Shown here: positions 8,066 through 17,207 of the stretch, one piece after another
Layout: every line of letters begins with the position of its first letter
How positions within the stretch are numbered: position 1 is the first letter of the stretch
NCBI GenBank assembly: GCA_934101115.1
Contig: CAKOPW010000003.1
Coordinates: 1 to 64,000 of the forward strand
Origin: an uncultured Bacilli bacterium
GTDB lineage: Bacteria; Bacillota_I; Bacilli_A; RF39; UBA660
Direction: 5' to 3'
DNA: 64,000 nt
Made by a program: the position numbers and the translations under genes
The notes under the pieces: model-generated
What the model was told of the DNA's origin: nothing
Databases searched by the model: none
What the model saw: the letters and a program-made list of their open reading frames with translations, nothing else

Positions 8066-11000
8066 ATGTATAATGATGAATTAAAATTTGAACACGATTT
8101 AGTTGAAGCTTTAAAACAAAATGGTTGGACTGATGGTGTTTTAAATCATCCAACTGAAGAAGATTTATTGAAGAACTGGGCTAAAATATTATTTGAAAAT
8201 AATAGAACGCAAGACAGATTATCTGATTATCCATTAACAGATACAGAAATGTATCAAATAATTGAGAAAATAAATGAGTTAAAAACTCCTTTAAAGCTTA
8301 ATACTTATATAAATGGCAGAACAATAAGTATTGTAAGAGATAATCCCGATGATAAGGCACATCTTGGTAAAGAAATAAGTTTGAAAGTATATGATAGACA
8401 AGAGATTGCAGCTGGACAATCAAGATATCAAATAGCAGAACAACCAATATTTAAAAGTAAATCTCAAATGTTGAATAATAGAAGAGGAGATATAATGCTT
8501 TTAATAAATGGTATGCCATTATTTCATATAGAATTAAAGAAAAATAATATTCCTGTTAAACAAGCAACAAATCAAATTGAAAAATATGCTCATGAAGGAA
8601 TTTATACAGGAATTTTCCAATTAGTTCAAATTTTTGTGGCTATGACTCCTGAAGAAACAGTATATTTTGCTAATCCTGGGCCAGAAGGTAAATTTAACCC
8701 TGCATTTTTCTTTCATTGGGAAGATTTTAATAATGAAATATTAAATAATTGGAAAGAAATAACAAGAACATTTTTATCAATTCCTATGGCACATCAACTA
8801 ATAGGTTTTTATACTGTAGCAGATGATTCTGACGGAATTTTAAAGGTGATGAGAAGTTATCAATATTATGCATCAAATAAGATATCCGATATTGTATCTA
8901 AAACAGATTGGTCAAATCCGAACACAAGAGGTGGTTATATTTGGCATACTACTGGTTCTGGGAAAACAATGACTTCATTTAAATCAGCACAACTTATAGC
9001 AAATTCAAAAGATGCTGATAAAGTAATATTTTTGATGGACAGAATAGAACTAGGAACACAAAGTTTAGATGACTATCAAGGATTTGCAGATAATAAAGAT
9101 GATGTAGTAGGTACTGAAGATACTAAAGATTTGATTACTAAATTAAAAGATGACAAAAGTATTCTAATTGTCACATCAATACAAAAAATGAGTTTAATAA
9201 AAGATGTTGTCGGAGTGTATAAACATGATCTTGCATCTATAAATAGAAAAAGAGTTGTGTTTATTGTTGATGAGTGTCATAGAGATACATTTGGTACTAT
9301 GATGTCTTCAATTAAAGAAATGTTTCCTAATGCTGTTTTCTTTGGGTTTACAGGAACACCAGTATTTGATGAAAATAAGAAAAAATTAAGCGTTACAGCC
9401 GATGTATTTGGCAATGAACTTCACAGATATGTTATTGCAGATGGTATTAGAGATGGTAATGTTTTAGGATTTGATTTATATAAAGTACCAACTTTTTCTG
9501 ATGATGATATAAGACAAGCGGTAGCATTGGACAAGGTAAAATCAAATACTGAAATGGAAGCAATTTCTGATCCAAACAAAACAGCAAAATATTACAAATA
9601 TATGCAAGAGATTGAAATGGGACCAAAAGAAGATGAAAATGGTAATTATATTCCAGGCATAGAAGATTATATTCCATCAAAACAATATGACTCTAATGTT
9701 CATAGAGAACAAGTTGCAAGGAATATTATAAAAAAATGGAATTTAATAAGTAAAAATAATGAATTTAGTGGAATATTAGCGACAAGTAGTATTCCAGAAG
9801 CGATTGAATATTATAGATTATTTAAGAGACTTGAAGCTGAAAAATTATTTAAATTTACAGTTCTTGTTGATCCAAATATTGATAATAATGATGGTGCAAT
9901 ATTTAAAGAAGATGGACTAGTCGAAATAATAGAAGATTATAATAATAATTTTGACCAAAAATTCACAATTGCAACAGCTGCTAGATTTAAGAAGGATGTA
10001 AGTAATAGATTGGCTCATAAAAAACCATATAATAGAATTCAAGAAGCTGATAAGTTAGGATTATTAATAGTTGTAGACCAAATGTTAACTGGGTTTGATT
10101 CCAAATGGCTAAATGCCCTATATTTAGATAAAGTTTTAAAATATGAAAATATTATACAAGCTTTTTCAAGAACTAATAGAGTTCTTAATAACCAAACAAA
10201 ACCTTTTGGAATTATAAAATATTATCGAAAACCATATACAATGGAATTTAATATTGAAAAAGCTATAAAATTATATTCTGGGGATAAACCTTTTCAATTA
10301 TTTGTACCTAAATTGGATGAAAATATAAAAAAGATGAACATTATATTTGAAGATATTGAAAATTTATTTAAATCTGAAGGAATAGAAGATTTCTCATCTT
10401 TGCCAGATAATAAAGATGTTAAGAAAAAATTTGTAAAGTTATATAATGAATTTAGTAATTATTTAAATGCAGCAAGGATACAAGGATATGTTCCAAAGAA
10501 AAATGCTGATGATTATTATGATAGTATTTCATATGAACCATTATTTGTTGCAGAAGAAACAGTAGAATATGGAAATAAAACTGAAGAACATAATAAAATA
10601 GGTCAAAATAATCAAGTAATTAAAGAATCAATTTTAGAAAGTCCAATTACTCAAGAAGCGATTGACGCAATAAAAGCTAGATATATTGATATCGGTAAAA
10701 ATCATACTTCAAACGAAGATGAAATTCCATATGATATTGAAGGTAGTTTAATTGAAATTGATGATGGGAAAATAGATTATAACTATATGAATAATAGATT
10801 CAGGAAATTTTTAAAGGTTCTTAATAAAGAACATTATGATACAATTGAATTACAGGAAGCATTAAATAATTTACATAAATCATTTTCTTCTTTATCTCAA
10901 GATAAACAAAAATATGCAAACATTTTAATACATGATATTGAAAGTGGAGATTTAATAGTAGACGAAAATAAAAGTTTTATGGATTATATAACCGATTATG

Positions 11001-11287
11001 AAGAAGCAAACGAAAATGATCAAATAAAAAAGATTTCAGAAGCTTTTGGTTTAGATGAAGAAAAGTTAAGAAAAATTATGTCATCCGTTGTGACTGAATA
11101 TAATATTAACGAATACAATAGATTTGAAGAATTATTAAAAACAATAGATAACGACAAGTCAAAAGAAACACTTGAGAAATTATATAAACGAGAGCTAAAG
11201 CGTTGGGAAATAAATATAGAAGTTGATAAGATATTGAGAAAATTTATAATTCAAGGTGATTTTGATTTAGATAATTTAGATATATAA
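8066..11287 (+). CDS. hsdR: type I restriction endonuclease subunit R
   Basis: A protein of about 1073 aa. An N-terminal PD-(D/E)xK-like nuclease region includes the RRGDIMLLINGMPLFHIELK segment. A superfamily 2 helicase motor follows, with Walker A TTGSGKT, the DECH box in VDECHRDTFG, and GFTGTP. The C-terminus is helical. The start at 8066 follows GAAAGGAG and lies just behind the hsdS cassette stop. hsdR lies inside the invertible segment, pointing opposite to hsdM, so it is now disconnected from the hsdM transcript. A terminator overlaps its stop codon. Confidence 0.95.
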   Translation: MYNDELKFEHDLVEALKQNGWTDGVLNHPTEEDLLKNWAKILFENNRTQDRLSDYPLTDTEMYQIIEKINELKTPLKLNTYINGRTISIVRDNPDDKAHLGKEISLKVYDRQEIAAGQSRYQIAEQPIFKSKSQMLNNRRGDIMLLINGMPLFHIELKKNNIPVKQATNQIEKYAHEGIYTGIFQLVQIFVAMTPEETVYFANPGPEGKFNPAFFFHWEDFNNEILNNWKEITRTFLSIPMAHQLIGFYTVADDSDGILKVMRSYQYYASNKISDIVSKTDWSNPNTRGGYIWHTTGSGKTMTSFKSAQLIANSKDADKVIFLMDRIELGTQSLDDYQGFADNKDDVVGTEDTKDLITKLKDDKSILIVTSIQKMSLIKDVVGVYKHDLASINRKRVVFIVDECHRDTFGTMMSSIKEMFPNAVFFGFTGTPVFDENKKKLSVTADVFGNELHRYVIADGIRDGNVLGFDLYKVPTFSDDDIRQAVALDKVKSNTEMEAISDPNKTAKYYKYMQEIEMGPKEDENGNYIPGIEDYIPSKQYDSNVHREQVARNIIKKWNLISKNNEFSGILATSSIPEAIEYYRLFKRLEAEKLFKFTVLVDPNIDNNDGAIFKEDGLVEIIEDYNNNFDQKFTIATAARFKKDVSNRLAHKKPYNRIQEADKLGLLIVVDQMLTGFDSKWLNALYLDKVLKYENIIQAFSRTNRVLNNQTKPFGIIKYYRKPYTMEFNIEKAIKLYSGDKPFQLFVPKLDENIKKMNIIFEDIENLFKSEGIEDFSSLPDNKDVKKKFVKLYNEFSNYLNAARIQGYVPKKNADDYYDSISYEPLFVAEETVEYGNKTEEHNKIGQNNQVIKESILESPITQEAIDAIKARYIDIGKNHTSNEDEIPYDIEGSLIEIDDGKIDYNYMNNRFRKFLKVLNKEHYDTIELQEALNNLHKSFSSLSQDKQKYANILIHDIESGDLIVDENKSFMDYITDYEEANENDQIKKISEAFGLDEEKLRKIMSSVVTEYNINEYNRFEELLKTIDNDKSKETLEKLYKRELKRWEINIEVDKILRKFIIQGDFDLDNLDI

Positions 11288-11321
11288 AGGATAAGTTCAA
11301 AATGAATTTATCCTTTTTTTT
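11286..11321 (+). terminator. intrinsic terminator after hsdR
   Basis: A perfect 9-bp stem AAAGGATAA/TTATCCTTT with a T-run. The run of T merges into the next type 1 inversion repeat. Confidence 0.8.
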
Positions 11322-11338
11322 GGGAACAACGTAAGTTA
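11320..11338 (+). repeat. hsdS inversion repeat, type 1 (copy e)
   Basis: TTGGGAACAACGTAAGTTA, opening the stored target-recognition segment e. Confidence 0.9.
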
Positions 11339-11824
11339 AAAGAAATATCAAATGTTTATGATGGAACACATCAAACTCCAAATTATACAAATAATGGAGT
11401 AATGTTTTTATCAGTTGAAAATATTAAAAATTTAACGTCTGAAAAATATATTTCTAATGAAGATTTTAAAAAAAATTTTAAAATTTACCCTCAAAAAAAT
11501 GATATTTTAATGACAAGAATTGGTGATATAGGAACCACAAATATTGTTAAGGACAATTCTCCAAAGGCTTATTATGTAAGCCTTGCATTGATAAGACCAA
11601 TCAATATAGATCCGGAATTTTTGAATATTTCTATCTCTTCTGATTTTGTACAGTGGGGGTTGAGAAATAGATCTTTATTAACTGCAATACCAATGAAGAT
11701 AAATAAAGACCAAATAGGCGAGGTAGATATTAAATTTCCAATCAATAGTAAAGAACAGCAAAATATAGGAAGCATTTTTAAAAACATAGATAATCTTATC
11801 ACTCTTCATCAACGTAAGTATTAA
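11322..11824 (+). pseudogene. hsdS: stored hsdS half-gene (target-recognition segment e)
   Basis: The frame runs from WEQRKLKEISNVYDGTHQTP to NIDNLITLHQRKY and then stops. It is one complete target-recognition domain with no start codon or ribosome site of its own; the internal ATG at 11402 would lose the domain start. It is bracketed by repeat copies e and f and follows hsdR directly. Read with the repeats, it is a silent donor segment for the expressed hsdS. Confidence 0.85.
11787..11817 (+). repeat. hsdS inversion repeat, type 2 (copy f)
   Basis: A 31-bp type 2 repeat (TAGATAATCTTATCACTC start) at the end of segment e. Confidence 0.9.
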
Positions 11825-11838
11825 TAGATTTTTAATTA

Positions 11839-11857
11839 TTGGGAACAACGTAAGTTA
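11839..11857 (+). repeat. hsdS inversion repeat, type 1 (copy g)
   Basis: TTGGGAACAACGTAAGTTA, opening stored segment g. Confidence 0.9.
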
Positions 11858-12400
11858 GGAGAGATTGGAAATACTTTTACTGGTTTATCTGGAAAAACAA
11901 AAGAGGATTTTGGACACGGTGAAGCAAAATTTGTTACATATATGAATGTTTTTAGTAATCCAATTGCTCAATTTAATAAAACTGAACCAATTGAAATAGA
12001 TAATAAACAAAATCAAGTAGAATATGGAGATGTATTTTTTACTACATCTTCCGAAACACCTGATGAAGTAGGTATGTCCTCTGTATGGCTTGAAAATAAA
12101 GGAAATATTTATTTAAATAGTTTTTGTTTTGGATTTAGACCATTCGTTAAAAATGATCCATATTATATGGCATATATGCTTAGGTCCAAGAATTTCAGGG
12201 AAAATATGACTTTATTGGCACAAGGTATTTCAAGATATAATATTTCAAAAAATGGAGTAATGAATATTGACATTCAATTACCAATTAATCAAGAACAAGA
12301 AAAAATAGGGGAACTTTTTTATGAAATAGATAACCTTATCACTCTTCATCAACATAATAGAATAAAGAGGAGAAATAGAAAAAATGAACACTTACGATGA
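11841..12400 (+). pseudogene. hsdS: stored hsdS half-gene (target-recognition segment g)
   Basis: The frame begins WEQRKLGEIGNTFTGLSGKT and ends DNLITLHQHNRIKRRNRK, running into the recombinase start at 12384. It is a fifth distinct target-recognition domain without its own start. The closing repeat has diverged (CAACATAA in place of CAACGTAA), which may make it a poor exchange partner. Like segment e it should be silent unless moved behind the hsdS start at 13905. Confidence 0.82.
12327..12357 (+). repeat. hsdS inversion repeat, type 2 (copy h, diverged)
   Basis: A type 2 repeat with the shared core CAACGTAA changed to CAACATAA. It ends segment g. Confidence 0.8.
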
Positions 12401-13319
12401 ATATAAAAATAATGATAAATTTTGTGACTACTATGAAAAATGGATAAATGTATATAAAGAAGGTGCAATTAGAAATTCAACAATGTTGAAATATAAATTA
12501 ACGTTAAAATGGTTAAGACAAATTGTTCCTAATTTAAAAATAAGTGAGATAAATAGAATAACATATCAAGAAATATTAAACAAATATGCTGAAAAACATG
12601 AAAGGCAGAGTACAATGGATTTTCACCACCATTTGAAAGCTGCAATATTGGATGCTGTAGATGAAGGAATTATTAATAGAGATCCAACAAGAAAAGCAAT
12701 TATTAAGGGTAAAACGCCTAGAACTAAAAAAGATAAATATCTAAATCAATTTGAATTACAAAAATTAATAGGAGATTTGGATTTAAAAGAAATAATAAAT
12801 TATGATTGGATGATTTATCTAATTGCAAAAACTGGTTTAAGATTTTCTGAAGCTTTAGCTTTAACACCAAAAGATTTTGACTTTCAACATCAATCGCTAA
12901 ATGTTGACAAAACATGGAATTATAAGGAAAATGGTGGATTTGAACCAACAAAAAATAAATCTTCTGTACGTAAGGTGCAATTGGATTGGCAAACAGTAAT
13001 CAAGTTTTCAGAATTGATAAAGAATTTAAATCAAGATGAACCTGTTTTTGTAAATAAAAAAATTTATAATTCAACGATAAATGATATTTTAAAAAGACAT
13101 TGTATAAATGTATCTATTCCTATAATATCAATTCATGGATTAAGGCATACTCATGCATCAATTTTGCTTTATGCAGGAGTTTCAATAGCTAGTGTTGCAC
13201 ATAGATTAGGACATGCAAGTATGTCGACAACGCAAAAAACTTACTTGCATATAATTCAAGAATTAGAAAATACCGATATAGATAAAATAATGAGAGCGTT
13301 AACAACTTTAAGTAATTAG
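12384..13319 (+). CDS. tyrosine recombinase, probable hsdS invertase
   Basis: This 311-aa phage-integrase-type recombinase has an N-terminal SAM-like DNA-binding domain (about 10-100) and a catalytic domain. Visible catalytic residues are Arg in KTGLRFSEAL, the HGLRHTHAS box, LGHASMSTTQ and the Tyr nucleophile in KTYLHI. A GAGGAG ribosome site precedes it. It lies within the invertible hsd segment, beside a type 2 repeat. Recombinases in this position shuffle hsdS genes in streptococci and lactobacilli. ICE1 itself uses a serine integrase, so this enzyme is more likely dedicated to hsdS inversion. Confidence 0.92.
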   Translation: MNTYDEYKNNDKFCDYYEKWINVYKEGAIRNSTMLKYKLTLKWLRQIVPNLKISEINRITYQEILNKYAEKHERQSTMDFHHHLKAAILDAVDEGIINRDPTRKAIIKGKTPRTKKDKYLNQFELQKLIGDLDLKEIINYDWMIYLIAKTGLRFSEALALTPKDFDFQHQSLNVDKTWNYKENGGFEPTKNKSSVRKVQLDWQTVIKFSELIKNLNQDEPVFVNKKIYNSTINDILKRHCINVSIPIISIHGLRHTHASILLYAGVSIASVAHRLGHASMSTTQKTYLHIIQELENTDIDKIMRALTTLSN

Positions 13320-13905
13320 AAAATAGATAGAGTTTACGTTGATGAAGAGTGATAAGGTTATCTAGATTGGTAAATAAGTCACCTATTTTTATTTGTTCTG
13401 TCTTGTTAGGTACTAAATAATCAGTGTTTTTTATCCCATTCCAATTTACAAAAATTTGTGTATTTCCTTGACTTTGCTTTATAATTTTATTTCTTATTTG
13501 AGGTGCATTTAATAGTTGATATATAAATATTGGTTCAAAATACTCTTTATAGATTTCAATTCTTTCTGTTCGTTGATTATATACATAAGTACCTGATTTA
13601 TCAATATATAAGACCCTTCCAATAATTCTACCATTTGCTGTTTTATCATTTAAAATCATTGTTAAATCAGACTTGTTCAATATTTTTTCTTTTGTTTTAT
13701 CAGATAACATTGCCCTAATTCCTTGATCATTATATTTACTGTTTTCAGAATAACTACCTATACTAATTACTTTATATATACCATTTTCAGAAAACTCTGA
13801 TTCTATTGATGTTCCACCTGTAGCTTTACCAAAATCTTCTAACTTACGTTGTTCCCAAGCATCAGTAAAGCCTTTAAATCTTATTTTTGGTATATTTTCA
13901 TTCAT
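13189..13905 (-). CDS. hsdS: expressed type I specificity subunit, present form with one recognition domain
   Basis: It starts MNENIPKIRFKGFTDAWEQ just past the hsdM stop, with GGTGATT as ribosome site. One target-recognition domain (segment j) follows and ends NLDNLITLHQRKL at the type 2 repeat. The frame then crosses into antisense of the recombinase gene, adding a meaningless hydrophobic tail before the stop at 13189. The product is thus half of a normal two-domain HsdS. It may dimerise or be inactive. Inversion with 7421-7451 would restore a second domain. Confidence 0.88.
   Translation of the reverse strand: MNENIPKIRFKGFTDAWEQRKLEDFGKATGGTSIESEFSENGIYKVISIGSYSENSKYNDQGIRAMLSDKTKEKILNKSDLTMILNDKTANGRIIGRVLYIDKSGTYVYNQRTERIEIYKEYFEPIFIYQLLNAPQIRNKIIKQSQGNTQIFVNWNGIKNTDYLVPNKTEQIKIGDLFTNLDNLITLHQRKLYLFSNYLKLLTLSLFYLYRYFLILELYASKFFALSTYLHVLIYVQH
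13334..13364 (-). repeat. hsdS inversion repeat, type 2 (copy i, inverted)
   Basis: The reverse complement of copies b, d, f and h. It ends the target-recognition domain of the expressed hsdS. Confidence 0.9.
13840..13858 (-). repeat. hsdS inversion repeat, type 1 (copy j, inverted)
   Basis: TTGGGAACAACGTAAGTTA on the minus strand at the start of the expressed recognition domain. It can pair with copies a, c, e or g for whole-domain exchange. Confidence 0.9.
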
Positions 13906-13906
13906 T

Positions 13907-16474
13907 CTAATCACCATTTAATAAAGATTTTAAATCTTCTAGTCCTTTCATATCAAACTCTGAACCAGTAAGTTCACCAATCATAGAAGATAGTTCTCTT
14001 TCAGTTTTACTTATATCATTATTTATATTATTTAATGTACTGTTATATTTATTTGATAACTTTTCAATATTTTTAGCAAAATCACTAATTATTTCATCAA
14101 TTTGTTTATTTAATCCATTTATTATAGGTAAAATCCATTTTCTTTCCAATAAAACCATAATATCTTCGTAGTTTAAATTTTCTATTTCTTTTTCAACTTC
14201 AGTTATTATTTCATTGTTACCATCTTTTATTGATTTATTAAGTCTTTTTTGTTCATCGAACAAATGATTAACTTCAATAACTTTCTTTTCAACAGAATCC
14301 TCAATAATTGAACTTTTTAGGTACTCTTTTGCTTTCTTTGCAACTTCCTTTGGAACAAATGCATCATTTTCTTCAGTCAAAATATCTTCAATTTCAGATT
14401 TTTCATCATCTGATAAATTATCAAAAATCTCGCTTATTTCAGAATCTATTTCTGATAATCTATTTTCTTTGTTCGAAATACTATCTTTTAAATTTGATAA
14501 TTTATAATCTATAACTAAATCTAATGGGAAAATATGCCCTTTTATACCATTTTGAACTTCTGTTTCTTTATCTCCTTTTTTCTTTATTTCAAAGATAGGA
14601 TCAACTTTTTTACAAGCCTCTATTCCTTCAGTAGAGATCAGCTCTAAATCTCCAGAAATTTCATTCCATACATCATCTAATATTTGATATGAATTATATT
14701 TATTCATTAATGGTACATTTTCTATTCTATTAAATAAAGCTTTGCTTATATTTCCCTCTTCAGAAGGAATATCAATTTCATTTATATTATTTAATAATTC
14801 AGCTTTTAAATAATCATCAAAATTATCAAATTGCTCTTTAAACATTTCTTTGTATTTCATAACATCTGAATGATTCATAACAAAATTATGAATATCATCT
14901 GTAGCAATTTCATAATATGAATCATTTATATTTTTAAATAGTTCATTTTTTAAATTAGGAAATACTTTAAAGAAATCATCAAATTTATTTATTTCTGTAG
15001 ATGGTATTCCACCATTCATTAATGAATATATATCATATGTTTCGGTTTCATCACTTGAATCTACATAACGAGGAATATTTAAATTATAATCATTGTTTCT
15101 AATCTCTTCTCGTGTTACTACTTTAGAAAATTTATCAATTGTTTTTCTTTCAATTACTGTATCAACAATTTTTTTAATATCTGATGATCTAAGCTTGTTA
15201 TTTTTACCTTCTTTAATAAAGCCTTTTGATGCATCTATTATTAAAGTATCAGTATTTTGTCTATCTTTTCTAAGAATCATTATAATAGTAGGAATACCAG
15301 TTCCAAAGAAAATGTTTGATGGTAAACCGATTATGGTATCAATGTTGTTATGTTCAATTAGATTTTTTCTAATTTCGCCTTCTTCTCCACCTCTAAATAA
15401 TACTCCATGAGGTAAAACAATTGTCATAATTCCGTCACTCTTCAAGTGATATAAATCATGTAATAAGAATGCAAAATCCGCTTTAGATTTTGGCGCTATA
15501 CCATATTCTTTATATCTTGCATCTGTTTCTCTATCAGTCGAATCCCAATTTTGTGAATATGGCGGATTTGAAACAACTGCATCTACAAATAATGGTTGAT
15601 ATGATGAGTGTTCATCAAAATATGGCCAATCATCCTCAAGTGTATCACCATTTCTTGTAAATATATTAGATGGAATAATACCTCTCATTATTAAATTCAT
15701 TCTTGTTAAGTTATATGTATTTTGTTTCAATTCTTGTGCAAAATATTTAATCTTATTATCTTCTTTAATATATTTTGAAGCGGTTTTACCAATATTAATT
15801 AACAATGAACCAGAGCCACTTGTTGGATCATATATTTCAATTGTATTTCTATCCTTTAAATAATCTGCAATTATTTCTGACATTAATAAAGAAACTTCAT
15901 GCGGTGTATAGAATTCACCAGCCTTTTTACCTGCATTTGCAGCAAAGTTAGAAATTAAATATTCATATATAAATCCTAAAACATCATAATCCTGTTTATT
16001 ATCCATAGGAATATCATTAATTAAATAAATTAAATCTTTAACTGCTTTTGTTTGACTTGTTGATGTATCACCTAACTTACTTAACCCAGTTTCTAATGTA
16101 TTAAAGATACCTTCAAATACTTTTTTATGATTAGGACTTATCAATCTATTAAATGCAGATAAAGCATCACGTACATTTGAAATATCAAAATCATTTCTCA
16201 TATCTATCCATGTTGAGAATAAATTTTCATATGAAATAAAATAACCATTTGTATTTTTTAATTTATTTACTATTTCTGCATTTTCTTCCCTAACTTCGTT
16301 TTTAATGTCTTCCTTTTGCATTCCTATTTGTTCTAACGAAACTACTTCTTTATTTGATAAAAATTTATAAAATATAAATCCTAAAATATAATCTTTATAT
16401 TCATTTGCTTCTATTTTTGAACGCATCTTATTTGCTGATTCCCAAATCTTTGATGCTAATTGCTGTTTATTCAT
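13907..16474 (-). CDS. hsdM: type I DNA methyltransferase subunit M with long C-terminal extension
   Basis: This 855-aa protein has an N-terminal HsdM domain (MNKQQLASKIWESANKMRSK), then the N6-adenine methyltransferase core with SAM motif DPTSGSGSLL (about 216-225) and catalytic NPPY (303-306). The roughly 350 extra C-terminal residues, mostly coiled-coil-like, make it longer than classical HsdM of about 500 aa. It overlaps the stop of the upstream Xre gene by one base and abuts hsdS. It modifies adenine at the site chosen by HsdS, and works with HsdR in restriction. Confidence 0.95.
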   Translation of the reverse strand: MNKQQLASKIWESANKMRSKIEANEYKDYILGFIFYKFLSNKEVVSLEQIGMQKEDIKNEVREENAEIVNKLKNTNGYFISYENLFSTWIDMRNDFDISNVRDALSAFNRLISPNHKKVFEGIFNTLETGLSKLGDTSTSQTKAVKDLIYLINDIPMDNKQDYDVLGFIYEYLISNFAANAGKKAGEFYTPHEVSLLMSEIIADYLKDRNTIEIYDPTSGSGSLLINIGKTASKYIKEDNKIKYFAQELKQNTYNLTRMNLIMRGIIPSNIFTRNGDTLEDDWPYFDEHSSYQPLFVDAVVSNPPYSQNWDSTDRETDARYKEYGIAPKSKADFAFLLHDLYHLKSDGIMTIVLPHGVLFRGGEEGEIRKNLIEHNNIDTIIGLPSNIFFGTGIPTIIMILRKDRQNTDTLIIDASKGFIKEGKNNKLRSSDIKKIVDTVIERKTIDKFSKVVTREEIRNNDYNLNIPRYVDSSDETETYDIYSLMNGGIPSTEINKFDDFFKVFPNLKNELFKNINDSYYEIATDDIHNFVMNHSDVMKYKEMFKEQFDNFDDYLKAELLNNINEIDIPSEEGNISKALFNRIENVPLMNKYNSYQILDDVWNEISGDLELISTEGIEACKKVDPIFEIKKKGDKETEVQNGIKGHIFPLDLVIDYKLSNLKDSISNKENRLSEIDSEISEIFDNLSDDEKSEIEDILTEENDAFVPKEVAKKAKEYLKSSIIEDSVEKKVIEVNHLFDEQKRLNKSIKDGNNEIITEVEKEIENLNYEDIMVLLERKWILPIINGLNKQIDEIISDFAKNIEKLSNKYNSTLNNINNDISKTERELSSMIGELTGSEFDMKGLEDLKSLLNGD

Positions 16475-16683
16475 TATTTTGCCTCCTTAATAAATTCAAC
16501 TACGTCTCCTACATTGCAATTGAGTACATTACATATTCTTGCAAGATTTTCTATTTGAACAGACTCATTTCTACCTAACTTAGCCATAATATTAGTAGAA
16601 ATTCCTGCTAGTTCTCCTAATTGTGTTTTATTAATATTTTTATCTATTAATAATTTCCATAACTTATTGTAACTAATAGACAT
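16474..16683 (-). CDS. Xre-family regulator of the hsd operon
   Basis: A Cro/CI-type helix-turn-helix of about 69 aa (NKTQLGELAGISTNIMAKLG, then IENLARICNVLNCNVGDVVE). The start at 16683 fits GGAGG seven bases upstream; ATG at 16689 lies too close. It is co-transcribed with hsdM, as in many type I loci. A perfect palindrome near its promoter (16714-16725) is a candidate operator for autoregulation. Confidence 0.85.
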   Translation of the reverse strand: MSISYNKLWKLLIDKNINKTQLGELAGISTNIMAKLGRNESVQIENLARICNVLNCNVGDVVEFIKEAK

Positions 16684-16713
16684 ACACATTCCTCCATATA
16701 TCTTCTTTCCTAC

Positions 16714-16725
16714 TATACTAGTATA
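16714..16725 (-). promoter_or_regulatory. palindromic operator at the xre-hsdM promoter
   Basis: The 12-bp palindrome TATACTAGTATA overlaps a minus-strand -10 (TATACT), with TTTCAA 17 bp upstream. It lies in the intergenic region shared with the divergent gene at 16853, so one repressor could act on both. Confidence 0.5.
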
Positions 16726-16852
16726 ACATTTTTATTTAGTTTTTGAAATAAATTCTTGCAAATTTAGAGATTTTTTTGAATTTTAGTAATACTTTCTTTA
16801 ATTGTGTAAATAATATATAATATAGATTAAGAGAAAATAAATGAGGTATATA

Positions 16853-17176
16853 ATGTATAAAAATAAAGAAGTAAATGTAGCAGAAGAATTAACAGAAATA
16901 TTAAATAATATGAACTTTAATTTACCAGATAAGCGAATGGAACAAATTGATTTAAAACTTAATACTCTACTAAATAATATGGAATATAGAGACTATATAA
17001 ATTTTATTAAAAGTGATGAAAAATTAAAACTATATGATTACTTATTAGGAAAATATTCTAACAATGATACATTATCTAAAATGTTAGTTAAAGGTTTTGA
17101 TAATGATTTGTATGAATACTTAAATAAAATAATAGATATCAAGCTTAAAGAACTTAACTTAAAACAAAAAAAATAA
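16853..17176 (+). CDS. hypothetical protein, 107 aa
   Basis: I do not recognise it. It starts MYKNKEVNVAEELTEILNNM, with GAGGT five bases before ATG at 16853; the ATG at 16841 has no such site. It is charged, helical and lacks membrane segments. It is divergent from the xre-hsdM operon and convergent with the transfer operon, with a shared terminator at its end. It may mark the edge of the restriction-modification cargo. Confidence 0.6.
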   Translation: MYKNKEVNVAEELTEILNNMNFNLPDKRMEQIDLKLNTLLNNMEYRDYINFIKSDEKLKLYDYLLGKYSNNDTLSKMLVKGFDNDLYEYLNKIIDIKLKELNLKQKK

Positions 17177-17207
17177 AGTCCCTCTGAACTAACAGAGAGA
17201 CTTTTTA
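17177..17207. terminator. bidirectional terminator between convergent genes
   Basis: The stem AGTCcCTCTG/CAGAGaGACT (one mismatch) with T-runs on both strands separates the 107-aa gene from the transfer operon. Confidence 0.85.

Noticed and set aside
14308..15410. Plus-strand reading frames inside hsdM
   Set aside because: They are antisense to a well-supported methyltransferase and hydrophobic by codon mirror only, without ribosome sites.
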